This document shows positions 1 through 9,800 of a stretch of 64,000 bases of DNA, piece by piece. Origin of the DNA: Hemicordylus capensis (lineage: Eukaryota > Chordata > Lepidosauria > Squamata > Cordylidae); the NCBI RefSeq assembly GCF_027244095.1, contig NC_069662.1:12054501-12118500 (forward strand), in the 5' to 3' direction. The notes beneath the pieces are model-generated. The model was given only the letters and a program-made list of their open reading frames with translations. It did not search any database and was not told the DNA's origin. A program made the position numbers and the translations under genes. Position 1 is the first letter of the stretch; every line of letters begins with the position of its first letter.

Positions 1-95
1 TCCATTCCTGTCTAGCCTTTGTCTTTCGATGCAAACTCATAAACAGATAATGTCGCTTTGTGATAAGTGGTGAAGATTCTATTATCTGCTTCCAG

Positions 96-1055
96 ATGGA
101 GCTAGCGAATGAGACCACAGTGCAGGAATTCATTTTGCTGGGCTTTGGAGTCACACAGCAGAAGCGATTCATCATCCTCGTATTTTTCACCATTCTCTAC
201 ATCCTCACTTTGCTGGAGAACATCACCATTATCACACTGGTGGTACTTGATGCCCACTTGGCCCGGCTGCCCATGTACATCCTGCTGAGCAACTTCTCTT
301 GGCTCGAGATGTGTTATGTGTCAACCACTGTGCCCCGCATGCTCTTTGACTTGCCATCTCCCCATGCAGTCGTTTCCTTCCATGCCTGCTTCCTTCAATT
401 CTACATCTTCTTCTCTCTCGGCAGCACCGAATGCTTCTTCCTCTCAGCCATGGCCTTGGATCGGTACTTGGCCATCTGCCACCCATTGCGTTACCCACAA
501 CTGATGTCACCAAATTACTGCTACATCCTGGTGGCGGCCTGCTGGGTCATTGGCTTCCTGTGGTACCTCACCCCAGCTGTTTTAATTTCCAGGCTGTCCT
601 TTTGTGACCACAACAAGATAGATCACTTTTTGTGTGATCCAGGGCCGATTCTGTCATTGGCATGCCCTCCACTAGGAATTGCCCCCATCATAAGCCAGAT
701 TTGCCTGAACGCTCTGATTATAGGCAATGGCTACTTTGTCGTGCTCTCTTATGGCATTGTGGTTCTCACCCTGATGAAAACCTCTAACCGAGGCAACCGT
801 AGGAAGGCCTTCTCCACCATATCTTTCCATGGGATTGTGGTGACACTTTTATATGGCTCTGTGGCAGGGATGTATTTAACTCCAGGTGGAGAAAATCAGT
901 CAGATATCACTAAGGCAGTAACACTTTTCTATACTGCCATTACACCTTTTCTCAACCCTCTCATTTATTGTCTGAGGAATGATCAAGTGAAGGAGGCACT
1001 GGGCAGGATGTGGAAGAGAAAGGAGAAATGGCTGAGGAGAAAGGTGGAAATGTGA
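96..1055 (+). CDS. Olfactory receptor, family 11-like (OR1), 319 aa
   Basis: Seven-transmembrane odorant receptor (class A GPCR), expected in the cilia of olfactory neurons coupling to Golf. Seen: N-glycosylation site N5 (NET), LARLPMY at 55-61 (TM2), TM3 cysteine C98, MALDRYLAIC at 119-128, the second-loop cysteines C170, C180 and C190, SY at 219-220 (TM5), KAFSTISFH at 237-245 (TM6) and NPLIYCLRN at 287-295 (TM7). The CDPGP loop motif and the TECFFL stretch resemble mammalian OR11G/OR11H more than other families. I chose the ATG at 96 because it directly follows a splice acceptor (tccag, 91-95); the open frame runs further upstream only from a GTG. Length is normal and there is no frame damage. 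The upstream module lies outside the window. Family is inferred from motifs, not from a search. Confidence 0.95.
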   Translation: MELANETTVQEFILLGFGVTQQKRFIILVFFTILYILTLLENITIITLVVLDAHLARLPMYILLSNFSWLEMCYVSTTVPRMLFDLPSPHAVVSFHACFLQFYIFFSLGSTECFFLSAMALDRYLAICHPLRYPQLMSPNYCYILVAACWVIGFLWYLTPAVLISRLSFCDHNKIDHFLCDPGPILSLACPPLGIAPIISQICLNALIIGNGYFVVLSYGIVVLTLMKTSNRGNRRKAFSTISFHGIVVTLLYGSVAGMYLTPGGENQSDITKAVTLFYTAITPFLNPLIYCLRNDQVKEALGRMWKRKEKWLRRKVEM

Positions 1056-1223
1056 AAAAACAGGGAGGAGAGGAGAGAAACGAAAAAACACAAAGCATGC
1101 AGCCATGCAGTCAGAGAAATAACACTAATGTACATAGAGTAGGCCGGTGAGCTGCCATTTCCTCCTTAATGTTTTGATTTACCATTCAGGATGACCCCAA
1201 ACTGAGCTGGGTCATAGGAAGAA
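1056..1223. other. 3' flank of OR1
   Basis: A-rich sequence after the stop codon, presumably the 3' UTR. I saw no clear polyadenylation signal before the SINE that follows. Confidence 0.4.
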
Positions 1224-1495
1224 AGGAACATAGGAAGCTACCATATACTGAGTCAGACCATAGGTCTACCTAGCTCAGTATTGTCTACACAGACTGGCAG
1301 CGGCTTCTCCAAGGTTGCAGGCATGAATCTCTCTCAGCCCTATCTTGGAGAAGCCAGGGAGGGAACTTGAAACCTTCTGCAGAGTGGCTCCATCCCCTGA
1401 GGGGAATCTCTTACAGTGCTTACACTTCTAGTCTCCCATTCATATGCAACCAGGGCAGATCCTGCTTAACCAAAGAGACAATTCATGCTTGCTTG
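1224..1495 (-). repeat. 5S rRNA-derived SINE with CR1-like tail
   Basis: Read on the minus strand, the head carries the 5S rRNA internal promoter order: a degraded A box (cf. GCTAAGCAGGGT), the intermediate element (CCTGGTT) and a C box (ATGGGAGAC). The 3' end (TCAGTATATGGTAGCTTCC, then TATGTTCC) looks like a CR1-type tail. Better preserved copies lie at 30318, 34966 and 36336. Confidence 0.75.
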
Positions 1496-2946
1496 TTGGT
1501 TGTCTAGCAACCATATGGATGTTCATTTCTTGCTTTGAGAACAAGAACACAGGGCATTAAACAGTTAATGTGGAATATTACATGAGGAAAAATGCTTGAA
1601 GTAAACATTATTTATTTGTTTGTTTATTAAAATATGTTTAGCGGACCTTTAAGTCCAAACACCCACAGGGTGGCTAACAGTGGAATAGGAAAATGGCAGT
1701 TAATGTTCTGCAGGCAAGAAACACATGTAGACATTTGGTCAACATACTGTATTTACCTGAATTCAACACCTGGTTTTTCTCCAAATTCTTTCATGTTAGA
1801 AATAAGTAAGGGGGGGCATCTTAAATTCAGAGTCATCTTCCTTTTGAGTAAATAAAGGTATACCATGTTTTTAACCTCTGTTTTGTTTTTTTAAAGGGCT
1901 CATCTTAAATTCAGAATCCTCTTGTATTCAGGCAAATATGGAACTAGGCCTGTGAAAATCAGCCCCATTTCAGTCTCATGACTGCCTGAGTGTTTCAGGG
2001 GGCATTTAAAATCCCAAACCTCCACTACTGCACCGTGACCACTGGGAGCAAAGAGAACTAGTTACTATCCGTAACTATTTTTACGGATCAGGACAGGGGT
2101 GGAGGGGCTGAAAAGAAGCTTTGGTAGCCTACATACATCAGCCCAATATGCTTAAATTTGGCCTGAACCAGAGAGTGGACCAAATTCAACTAGGCTTCCA
2201 AAATGCCATACAGCCTTAAAGATACCTCAAACGTTTTGATGAAGATTATGACATGGACCTGCAGTTCATAGTTGAACTACCCACTATTCTGATATTTTCT
2301 CTTTCTTCCCTTTCTCCTTTTCTCTTCTCATAAATTAAATGTTCTCTTTCTTCCCTCCTCCCATCTCCACACTCTCCCTTTTAACTATTATATTAGAACA
2401 CCTGAGATATTCTTTTGATAATGCCAATGGAAAGGGGGCATACAACTGTTCAGGGGCATAGCTAGGGGAGAGGGGGCCCATGTTTGCCCCTCTCCCCAGT
2501 GGCCCCTTGACATGAGAGACATAGTGAAGAAAATAGGGAGGGTGGAGCTGGGGGGCACCTCAGGATCTGGGGGCCCTGGGCTCTTTGAACTCATCCACTC
2601 AATTATAGCCACACCCCTATAATGGTCTCTAATCAACCAAATAAATAAAGTATGTTGCATAGGACCTGGGAAGGACAGCCTACGTGTCATAGAGGGAATG
2701 TATGTATAGTTAATAAAACAAGTTGTTCAGATGGACTAATGGACCCTACTTACAACTTCTTTTAACATGGTGCCATGTAGGAACCCTTCCCATATGCTGC
2801 ATATTTGGTTTCTGCCCAACAGTCAGCACAATGGGTTACAAAGAAGTGTTGTCTACAGTAGTCATCTCAGTTGTGTGGTGTTTTTTTAATGTTTCATGAA
2901 ATAAAATAAATGCAAGAGAAGGAACGAGAAGCATTCAGAGGGTCTG
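1496..2946. other. Intergenic DNA, old repeat debris
   Basis: No gene recognised. Around 1745-1940 a segment begins TATTTACCTGAATTC and ends with roughly its reverse complement, so it may be a degraded TA-target DNA transposon. At 2454-2530 a fragment resembles the hAT terminus seen intact at 16230 (CAGGGGCATAGCTAGGG). The rest is unassigned. Confidence 0.4.
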
Positions 2947-3062
2947 CAGGAGTCATTGTGCTGTAATGGTTAGTATCTTGGACTAAGAATGAGGAGACCC
3001 AAGTTCACATCCTCATTCCCAGAGAGAGATCCTTGGGTCATGTGGAACAGTTCATTGCAAGT
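2947..3062 (+). repeat. tRNA-derived SINE head (Sauria-type), truncated
   Basis: Contains a tRNA-like A box (TGTAATGGTTAG) and B box (GTTCACATCC) about 40 bases apart, followed by a decayed body. This resembles the head of the squamate Sauria SINE. The Bov-B-type tail is missing. It is not a functional tRNA gene because no acceptor stem forms. Confidence 0.55.
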
Positions 3063-3755
3063 GTAGTCTTAGTGCATGGCAGCAGTGAAAAAGGCAAGTT
3101 CTATGCTAGGTATCATTAGCATGGAGATCAAAATGCTAATATTATAATATCCTTAGGTCTTATGAAGGGCCTTAAAGGCAGCTAGGGAGGGAGGTCCGGT
3201 TGCAGTTGCCACCGGCTTGGTTGAACTTGCCCTCAGAGAATTGTGGTGAGGGATAACTTTTCCCCTCAGTGATTATCCAGCAGAGGCTCTCTGAAGTAAG
3301 GGTAAGGGTAATAATACACAACAAGCCTGTTCCCCATTACATGCAAATGTGGCCAATGTGTTGATTGTGGGTGAATGGGCTCTAGAATGCACTTGACCAG
3401 CTCCCAGATTGCCTTTCAGTCAGTCACAGTGTGTCCTTTCAGGTGAAATGCTGAGAACTGAGATGATGAATTATGGATCCTCATTCGTGTGGGATTTGAA
3501 GTGTCCATTTTCCTTTGGTAACAGCTCACATTCTCAGTGAGTCATGCAGTTGCACAGGCTACCATGCTTGGGATGTGGCAGTCACCACTGTACTCCTCCA
3601 GAGTAAAATGTTAAATGACGATGGGTCCTGTGGCCTGAAAATGGGGGGGAGGGGAAAAATCCAGTGTAACCAGTGGGGCTCCTTGGGAGTAAGAGGTCCC
3701 ACTTGTGTATTTTAAAAAATCATGACTCCAGAAGAGAGTTAAACAAGCATATTTC
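3063..3755. other. Intergenic DNA
   Basis: No gene, RNA or clear repeat recognised. A short piece near 3335-3360 resembles the end of the TIR element described at 15218. Confidence 0.4.
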
Positions 3756-4270
3756 CCACCCACTGCAGAACTTGCTCCCTAATGCATTGCATCCTTTGGG
3801 CCCCTTAACATGGGTTTAGCAGACATCGAATATCAGGAAAACTGCATGTCTGGGGGTACTGCTGTCACAGAGGGAGGCAACCTTGCTCTCAGTATATGCA
3901 CTTTGGGCAAATGAATGTTCTGTTCTTGAAGGATATGTCCCCAAGGGCCACCCAATACTTAACATCAGCATTCGTGATGTTGGGACTCACACATCTTCGC
4001 CCCTTGCTACTCTCCTCACGGTCCAGCAGTGCCAAAACGGAGCACCACTTTAAGACAAAAGGAAACAGCAGCAGCTTCTGACAGAGCAGTTGCGGTGAGA
4101 CTTCTGCTGGTTGGGTCAGCGCTTTGAGTATTGCTGAAGTAAAGAACCAAGGCAGAGGAGACTGGGGGAGAAGAAAAGATAGGAGAGGGATGGATTTGAA
4201 TGGCTGTCATCTTCCAGACAACTATTTGCGCCACTGCATTACATTGTGATAGATCTTTATTAAATTGTGG
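3756..4270 (+). promoter_or_regulatory. Conserved OR upstream module (OR2)
   Basis: About 500 bp that aligns by eye with modules upstream of OR3, OR-A and OR-B. Shared landmarks in order: CAGAACNTNCTCCCTAATGCA, a CAGGAAAACAAC-like stretch, CAGAGGGAGGCAACCT, TGTTCTTGAAGGA, CCCAAGGGCCAC, GAGCACCA and a final GATAGATCTTTATTAAATT. It ends about 2.1 kb before the OR2 ATG, a usual distance for an OR 5' exon and promoter. CCCCAAGGGCC at 3930-3940 resembles an Olf1/EBF half-site. The role is inferred from position and conservation. Confidence 0.5.
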
Positions 4271-4699
4271 TAAGAGACAGAAAGGAGGAAAAAGCAAAGA
4301 AATCGATGCTATTTTGTTGCCAAATATTATTACTTATTACTCACTCTAAGTTGGCAGCATTACATTTCAGTAGAAAAACTGCTATGTATTACAGAATGTC
4401 TGGCACCTTCACTGATTCTCTGACCAATGGCAGAGTCAGACTGAACTTCTCACAGATGCTTTTCCAACCCTCTAGACAAATATTTTACAATATTTTACAA
4501 ATACTTGTAGCATCCTGTGCTTTTTATATTAGTTGGCTCATACCAGCAGTGCCACTAAGAGGGACATAGATACTAAGTGGGACGTGGGAGCAATTGTGGG
4601 GTGGGGGTGGAGCCCACCTGTATTCAAACCCTAAGCACATGAGAATGTGGGCAGCAAAACAGGCAAAGGACTAGGGAATTATCCAGATAGAATAGACTA
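4271..4699. other. Intergenic DNA between module and copia remnant
   Basis: AT-rich sequence with a short direct repeat (CAAATATTTTACAATATTTTA near 4478-4500). No gene is recognised. Confidence 0.35.
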
Positions 4700-5770
4700 T
4701 CCCTTTTACTTGCATGTTTGCACATAGTGATACTTTATGGAAATGTGCTTAGTTCGAGACGTCATCTTCTCCATCTGGGAGATCTGGATACAACTTTCAT
4801 TATCCTCAAACATTGTTGTGGGCTTTGGTTCCTCAATCTCAGAATCTGATAGTAGCTGGTGTGTCCACATGGCTTCTTTGCACGCTTCAGATGCAGAAAC
4901 GTATTCTGTGGATGAGAGCACAAGACGTGACTGCTTGCAGCTAGCCCAACTTATGGCTCCACCTCCATACAAGAACAGGTGTCCACTTGTGGACTTGCGG
5001 TCTGTTCTGCCTCCGGTCCCCTCTGTGTCCATATATCCCACTAGTCTGGAATTGCTGCTTGCTGGAATCTTCAATGTGTAATGTGTAGAACCCTTTCGGT
5101 ATCTTCCCAGTCTTTTGACTGCAGTCTAATCATTATTGGTTGGTGCACTTACTTTTCTGCTCAGGATTCCCAATGTTTAAGTTACATCTGGCCTGGGTAT
5201 TTAAAGAAGCTTATACAGAATATATATTCTGCATATATTAATATGTTGTTAATATATTATATATGTTCTGAATATCTTATATATTCTGTGGCCACATACA
5301 GAAGCTTTCCAATTGCCTTTCTGTATTGATTGTTGGCTGGTAAAGCCGCACTGTCTCCATCCTGCTTCCAGAAATTTGCATCCATTGGTGTACTGGCTTC
5401 ATTGTCATCTGTCAGTCCCAGGCATTCTAGAAGATCCTTTATCTTCTGCTTCTGCTTGAGAAGGAATGTCCCATCCCCTTTTCTTTTTACTTGGATGCCA
5501 AGGTAATAGGAGATGCTTCCAAGTTCCTTCACCTCTATTTCCTTGTTCAGGTCCTGTACAATCTAATGGCTGTCTTATTTTTCTTCATATGTAATAATCA
5601 AGTCATTAACAGAAGTCAGGATGTAAGTCCATCTATTGTCTCTGAATCTTGAATATAGGCAGGGGTCAGCTTTTCCTCGTGTGAACCCCTCCTTAAGTAG
5701 CAGTTGACTCAGCTTCTCATTCCATGCTCCAGATGAGAGAGGGAGAGCCGCGGCTCCTGAAGGCAAAAGG
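4700..5770 (-). mobile_element. Ty1/copia LTR retrotransposon pol remnant (broken)
   Basis: Minus-strand translations match two copia-type pol domains in the expected order. The reverse transcriptase end (5766 down to about 5257) shows the KADPCLYS and ISYYLGIQVKR blocks. The RNase H domain (5074 down to 4706) shows DRKSTSGHLFL, ISWASCKQ and LSSTEY. No LTRs, gag or integrase are visible near it. The element is an old, broken fossil with several breaks and an AT-rich repeat within it. Confidence 0.85.
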
Positions 5771-6183
5771 AAAGAGCGGGTGGAAGTGGGTGCCTGGAGG
5801 AGGAGGAGGAGGAGTCAATGGGGATAAAGGGTCAAGGAGGAGGGGCCCAGGCTCACGTAACGCCTGGTGGAGAGGGTGGTGGCAGGGCGCACCCTGTCCT
5901 CGAACCAGGGAGAGCCTTGTTGGGCCCTTTGTGGGCCTAGGAACATTTGTCCCCCCTTGTCCAATTGACAGGTCCATGATCCATGCACCATTTTAAAGGT
6001 GACTGTGTTTTATTGTAGTTTTAAAAAATGTTTTGTTGTAAGCCGCCATGAATTCATTCATGAAGAATGGTGACATATGAATCTTCTAAAATAAATATCT
6101 GAAATAAATATCTGAATCAGAAAAATAGTATATTCTGAAGACTAAGCCTATAGAAGTTTGTATCAGGTGGTGTAGCAATTTGA
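5771..6183. other. Intergenic DNA with GGA-rich stretch and LINE-like 3' tail
   Basis: 5795-5870 is rich in GGA/GGAGG. At about 5990-6115 a + strand segment (TTGTAAGCCGCCATGAATTC, then repeated AATAAATATCTGA) has the form of an L2/CR1-like LINE or SINE 3' end followed by its tail repeat. The apparent open frames here come from low-complexity sequence. Confidence 0.4.
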
Positions 6184-6191
6184 GAGAGACT

Positions 6192-6259
<68 letters not shown>
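6184..6259 (+). repeat. (GA)n microsatellite
   Basis: Nearly pure GA dinucleotide run of about 75 bases, ending about 115 bases before the OR2 ATG, so inside the presumed intron near the acceptor. Confidence 0.95.
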
Positions 6260-6261
<2 letters not shown>

Positions 6262-6375
6262 TGGTGTGAAATACCACACAAATGGCAAGCCTACTTAGCC
6301 TTTGCCTTTCAGAGAAAAAGGAGAAGCAGACCATATTCCCTAGTGTTGTGTATTGATTCTGTTCTCTGATTCCAG

Positions 6376-7338
6376 ATGGAGACAGCCAATGGAACCAAAG
6401 TGCAGGACTTTATTTTGGTTGGCTTTGATATTGGGCAGCACAATCGGCTGCTAATTCTCATCGTTTTTGCTGCTCTCTACATCATCACTATGGCTGAGAA
6501 CATCACTATTATCACACTAGTACGTGTAGATACCCACTTGGCCCATCTTCCCATGTACATCTTGCTGAGCAATTTCTCCTGGCTAGAGATATGCTATGTG
6601 AGTACAACTGTGCCTCGTATGCTCTATGACCTGGCATCGCCTTATGGGATCATCTCCTTCCAAGCTTGCTTCCTCCAGTTCTACATCTTCTTCTCTCTTG
6701 GCAGCACAGAATGCTTCTTCCTCTCAGCCATGGCCTTGGATCGGTACTTGGCCATCTGCCACCCACTGCGCTACCCACAGCTGATGTCCCCAAATTCCTG
6801 CTATGCCTTGGTTGCTGCTTGTTGGGTCATTAGTTTTCTGGGGTACAGTGTCCCAGTTTGTTTGATCTCCAAGTTGTCCTTCTGTGGCCCCAATGCCATT
6901 GACCACTTTGTCTGTGATCCTGGCCCTCTTCTTTCACTGGCCTGCCCACCATTAGGAAACACCCCTCTTCTCTACCAATTTTCCATGAATATCCTAGTTA
7001 TACTAGGCAACCTATTCTTTGTTGTGCTCTCCTATGGGGCTGTGATTCTCACACTGAGGAAAACTTCTAGCCAAAGTGGTCGTACAAAGGCTTTCTCCAC
7101 TATATCTTTCCACCTAGTTGTAGTCACACTTTTTTATGGTTCGGTGGCAGGGATGTATGTAGCTCCAGGAGGAGAAGGCCAATCGCACATCACTAAAGTA
7201 GTAACACTCTTCTGCACAGCTATCACACCCTTTCTCAATCCCCTGATCTACTGTCTGAGGAATGACCAGGTGAGGGAAGCTCTGGGTAAGTTGCTGAGGA
7301 GAAAGGAGAGGTGTCTGAGGAAAAAGCTGACACTGTAA
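6376..7338 (+). CDS. Olfactory receptor, family 11-like (OR2), 320 aa
   Basis: Complete odorant receptor. Seen: glycosylation site N5 (NGT), EN at 41-42 in TM1 where most ORs have GN, LAHLPMY 55-61, C98, MALDRYLAIC 119-128, loop cysteines C170/C180/C190 with CDPGP, KAFSTISFH 238-246 and NPLIYCLRN 288-296. Compared with OR1 it has one more residue after the second loop (PLGNTPLLYQF). The ATG at 6376 abuts the acceptor tctgattccag. The reading frame is intact, but its 3' flank has been replaced: the TAA stop is joined directly to the second half of another receptor, so the native 3' UTR is lost. Whether a stable mRNA is still made cannot be judged from sequence. Confidence 0.94.
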   Translation: METANGTKVQDFILVGFDIGQHNRLLILIVFAALYIITMAENITIITLVRVDTHLAHLPMYILLSNFSWLEICYVSTTVPRMLYDLASPYGIISFQACFLQFYIFFSLGSTECFFLSAMALDRYLAICHPLRYPQLMSPNSCYALVAACWVISFLGYSVPVCLISKLSFCGPNAIDHFVCDPGPLLSLACPPLGNTPLLYQFSMNILVILGNLFFVVLSYGAVILTLRKTSSQSGRTKAFSTISFHLVVVTLFYGSVAGMYVAPGGEGQSHITKVVTLFCTAITPFLNPLIYCLRNDQVREALGKLLRRKERCLRKKLTL

Positions 7339-7800
7339 GTTGTCCTTTTGTGGCCCCAACATTAATGACCACTATTGTGTGTGATCCCAGGTCAAGTCTG
7401 TCCCTGGCCTGCCCATCATTAGAAGTCAACATCCCAGTTGTCTACCAGTTCTACACAGATGCCTTGATGGTATTAGGCAACCTATTCTTTGTTGTGTTCT
7501 TCTATGGCATTGTGATTCTCACCCTGATGGAAACCTCTAACCAAATTAATAATAGGAGGGCCTTTTCCACCATATCTTTACAACTAGGGGAGGTGACACT
7601 TTTCTGTGGCTCAGTGACAGGGATGTGTGTGGCTCCAGGGGCGGAAGATCATCACTAAGGTGGTAGCATTGTTCTACACAGCCATTACGTCTTTTCTCAA
7701 TCCCCTGATTTGCTCTCTGAGAAACTCTCAGGTGAGGAAGGCTGAAGTTAGGTTGCAGAGGAGAAACATGAGATGGCAGAGGAGCAAGGAAACTTCTTAG
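7337..7800 (+). pseudogene. C-terminal half of an OR3-like receptor, broken
   Basis: Begins at the codons for KLSFCGPN (second extracellular loop) and runs to a natural C-terminus and stop. It includes VVYQFYTDALMVLGNLFFVV (TM5), RRAFSTIS (TM6) and a degraded TM7 (NPLICSLRNSQV). The C-terminal tail (KETS, stop) and the following flank match OR3, not OR2, so the source was an OR3-like gene. There is no N-terminal half. The frame shifts near 7360 and near 7648, where a few codons of the third loop are missing. It is fused in place of the 3' flank of OR2. Host gene remnant, not expected to encode a receptor. Confidence 0.9.
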
Positions 7801-7917
7801 AATGGGGTGGGGGGGAGCAAAAACCAAAATACTGATTCGCACAGCCAAAGAGACAAAACAAATGTACTTACTGCTGGACCTGGCGGACATTTCTCCTTCT
7901 TGAGTGTTTTGTTTTGC
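7801..7917 (+). other. OR3-like 3' flank
   Basis: This segment aligns with 14666-14795 downstream of OR3 (shared CATTTCTCCTTC and GTGTTTTGTTTTGCC), showing that the duplicated block extends past the stop codon. Confidence 0.7.
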
Positions 7918-8179
7918 CCTATAACGCTGCAGCAGGGAAGCAACCTGCCTAGAGAACAGGAGGCTGTTTGTTTGAATCCCCGCTGGTGTGTTTCCCAGAA
8001 TATGGGAAACTCCTATATTAGGCAGCAGCAATATAGGAAGGTGCTGAAAGGCATCATCTCATACTGCGCAGGAGAAAGCAATGGTAAACCACTCCTGTAT
8101 TCTACCAAGAAAACCACAGGGCTCTGTGCTCTCCAGGAGTCGACACCGACTCAAAGGCACAATCTTTTCTTTCCTATAA
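7918..8179 (+). repeat. tRNA-type SINE with 7-bp target duplication
   Basis: Contains a B-box-like TTTGAATCCCC, a body with GCAGCAGCAATATAGGAAGG and a 3' end GAGTCGACACCGACTCAAAGG. It is flanked by CCTATAA direct repeats, while the homologous site downstream of OR3 (about 14794-14803) is empty. It therefore inserted after this flank was duplicated. The family name is not assigned. Confidence 0.75.
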
Positions 8180-8400
8180 GGATACCCAGAAAGTAACTGG
8201 TGGAAAATTCATGGAGAAAATTGCTCATTGCATGCCACTTCCTTCCACTACAAGGCAGTTCAGGTCTAGCCAAGAAACAGAAATCAAAGCGCAACATACT
8301 TAATGTGGTAATGTGTTATATGGGCAGATTCTACTGGATTAAACATGATGTAAAAAAGCAAAAGTAAAAGGTTTATCTTTTCTTTTATCTAGCAATCTCA

Positions 8401-8401
<1 letters not shown>
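8180..8401. other. OR3-like 3' flank, continued
   Basis: Aligns with 14803-15030 downstream of OR3 (GGATACCCAGAAAGTAA, and later the AGCAAAAG and GGTTTATCTTT region). Confidence 0.6.

Positions 8402-8451
<50 letters not shown>
8402..8451 (+). repeat. (TG)n microsatellite
   Basis: Pure TG run of about 48 bases. Confidence 0.95.
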
Positions 8452-8454
<3 letters not shown>

Positions 8455-9366
8455 GCTGGGATTTATGTGTATATACATGGTCTTTGTTCTTAACACTGAT
8501 GTATTGTATGTATATCTGTGTATAGGCTTGGGGTGGAGTTTAGAATGCTCGAGTCAATCATCAGTTCTGTAAACTCATTGATCAGTATGTATGTTTTACT
8601 GGATGCTGGCTAGGGAGTATATCCCCCAATCCGGCCCATGAACCAGTCCAGCCTGGTGGCCAAATCAGACTGGACCCAGTTTGGCCGGAACCAGAACCAA
8701 ACCGGGCTGGGTTAGCTAGAATTTGGTCCAAATTCAAACCAGACCAGCCAAACTGGTTCTGTGCACACCCCTAACACTGGAAACTGTTATTTTCTGTTAG
8801 GATGATCTTTTACTGAGAGTAGGACTTTTGTTTGTAATTTAGTAATAGTTAAATAATTATTAGTAACTTTGTACAGTAAACTTAACAACCCTCCATTTCC
8901 ACTCTGTTACACTCCACTACATGCATTTCATGAAGTGGAATTAAAAGGCAACTGTGGCTGACATGCTCTGCAGCCCTCTGGCAATGAGAGGAGGGATACG
9001 GATCAGCAAGGAGTCTTCTGCATCCCTGCTCTAAAGACTACTTACACAGCTAACCACACACAATTTTTGTATCTCCCCTCCAAAAGTCCTCCTTTCCACC
9101 TGCATAAATCTGTTCCTGAGGGTCATGCAACCCCTTCTCCTCCATGCCCAGTTGTCTGTGCAAGAAGCCTTTAGTGCAAAGATGCTGAAGGCTTCTTGTG
9201 GACCTGCGGAGAATGTCAGCTATTATATTTATATGTCACATGTTACTATATACTGTATACTGTACTATGGTTGTGGGCAACTTCCTGAGTCTGTTTGCAA
9301 CTTGAAAAGTACATTTGTGTGAGTTTTTAAAATTTGTATAAAGTGATCTGATGTGAACAAATAAAT
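8452..9366. other. Intergenic DNA with repeat remnant
   Basis: 8620-8775 is rich in ACCAG/CTGG and ends GTGCACACCCCTAAC, the usual form of one terminus of a squamate hAT-like element; the other end was not found. 9220-9320 aligns with 15095-15170 downstream of OR3 (TATACTGTATACT, CTGTTTGC), extending the OR3-like flank. Confidence 0.45.
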
Positions 9367-9800
9367 GAAAATGCTGATTACCTGAGGAAATTTCCTGTGT
9401 TTACCAAGGAGATGTTGTTTTGATGGATAATAACATTATTCTTGAGGGACACATTACCAGGGGCTACCAAATAGTTATCAGAGGCATTCATGTTGTGATT
9501 AGGGCATAAGCCACCTCTTCCTTCCTGCCAAGCTGATCATTCAGCCCACCAGGCCACCGCTGAGCACAACAACGCAGGAAACATGACGGTTCCCCTGAAT
9601 AAAATTCTGACACAGCATTTCTCAGATGCTTTTGCTGGGTGGATCAACACTTGGAATGAAAGCAAGGTACCAAAACAGGAACCCTTGTCCTGGCAAATCA
9701 GATTTGGTTGGGAACTTCAAAGGGTTAGATCTGAATGGTCACAGCTTTTCAGAAAAACATTTGGCCTCCCCCAAGGAATTGTTGATAGATTTTTTGACAG
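9367..9800 (+). promoter_or_regulatory. Orphan OR upstream module (diverged)
   Basis: Shares the landmarks of the OR upstream module (TTTCCTGTGTTT, TTCTTGAGGGACACAT, GAGCACAACAA, TGGATTTG-like, GGAATTGTTGATAGATT), but no receptor follows before the next module at 11.9 kb. It marks a lost gene. A 107-codon open frame (9583-9906) crosses it and is treated as chance. Confidence 0.4.

Noticed and set aside
60-95. N-terminal extensions of OR1 and the OR-A copies (also before 24131 and 43875)
   Set aside because: They begin at GTG, and a splice acceptor CAG lies directly before the ATG; OR homology starts at that ATG.
232-513. Opposite-strand and other-frame open frames over the receptor genes
   Set aside because: Shadows of the conserved receptor coding sequence; they recur at the same place in each paralogue and have no family features.
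2947-3062. Possible tRNA gene
   Set aside because: A and B boxes are present but no acceptor stem or anticodon arm; it fits the head of a tRNA-derived SINE.
5717-5996. Overlapping GGA-rich open frames on both strands
   Set aside because: Low-complexity composition; both strands are open at once and no family resemblance is seen.
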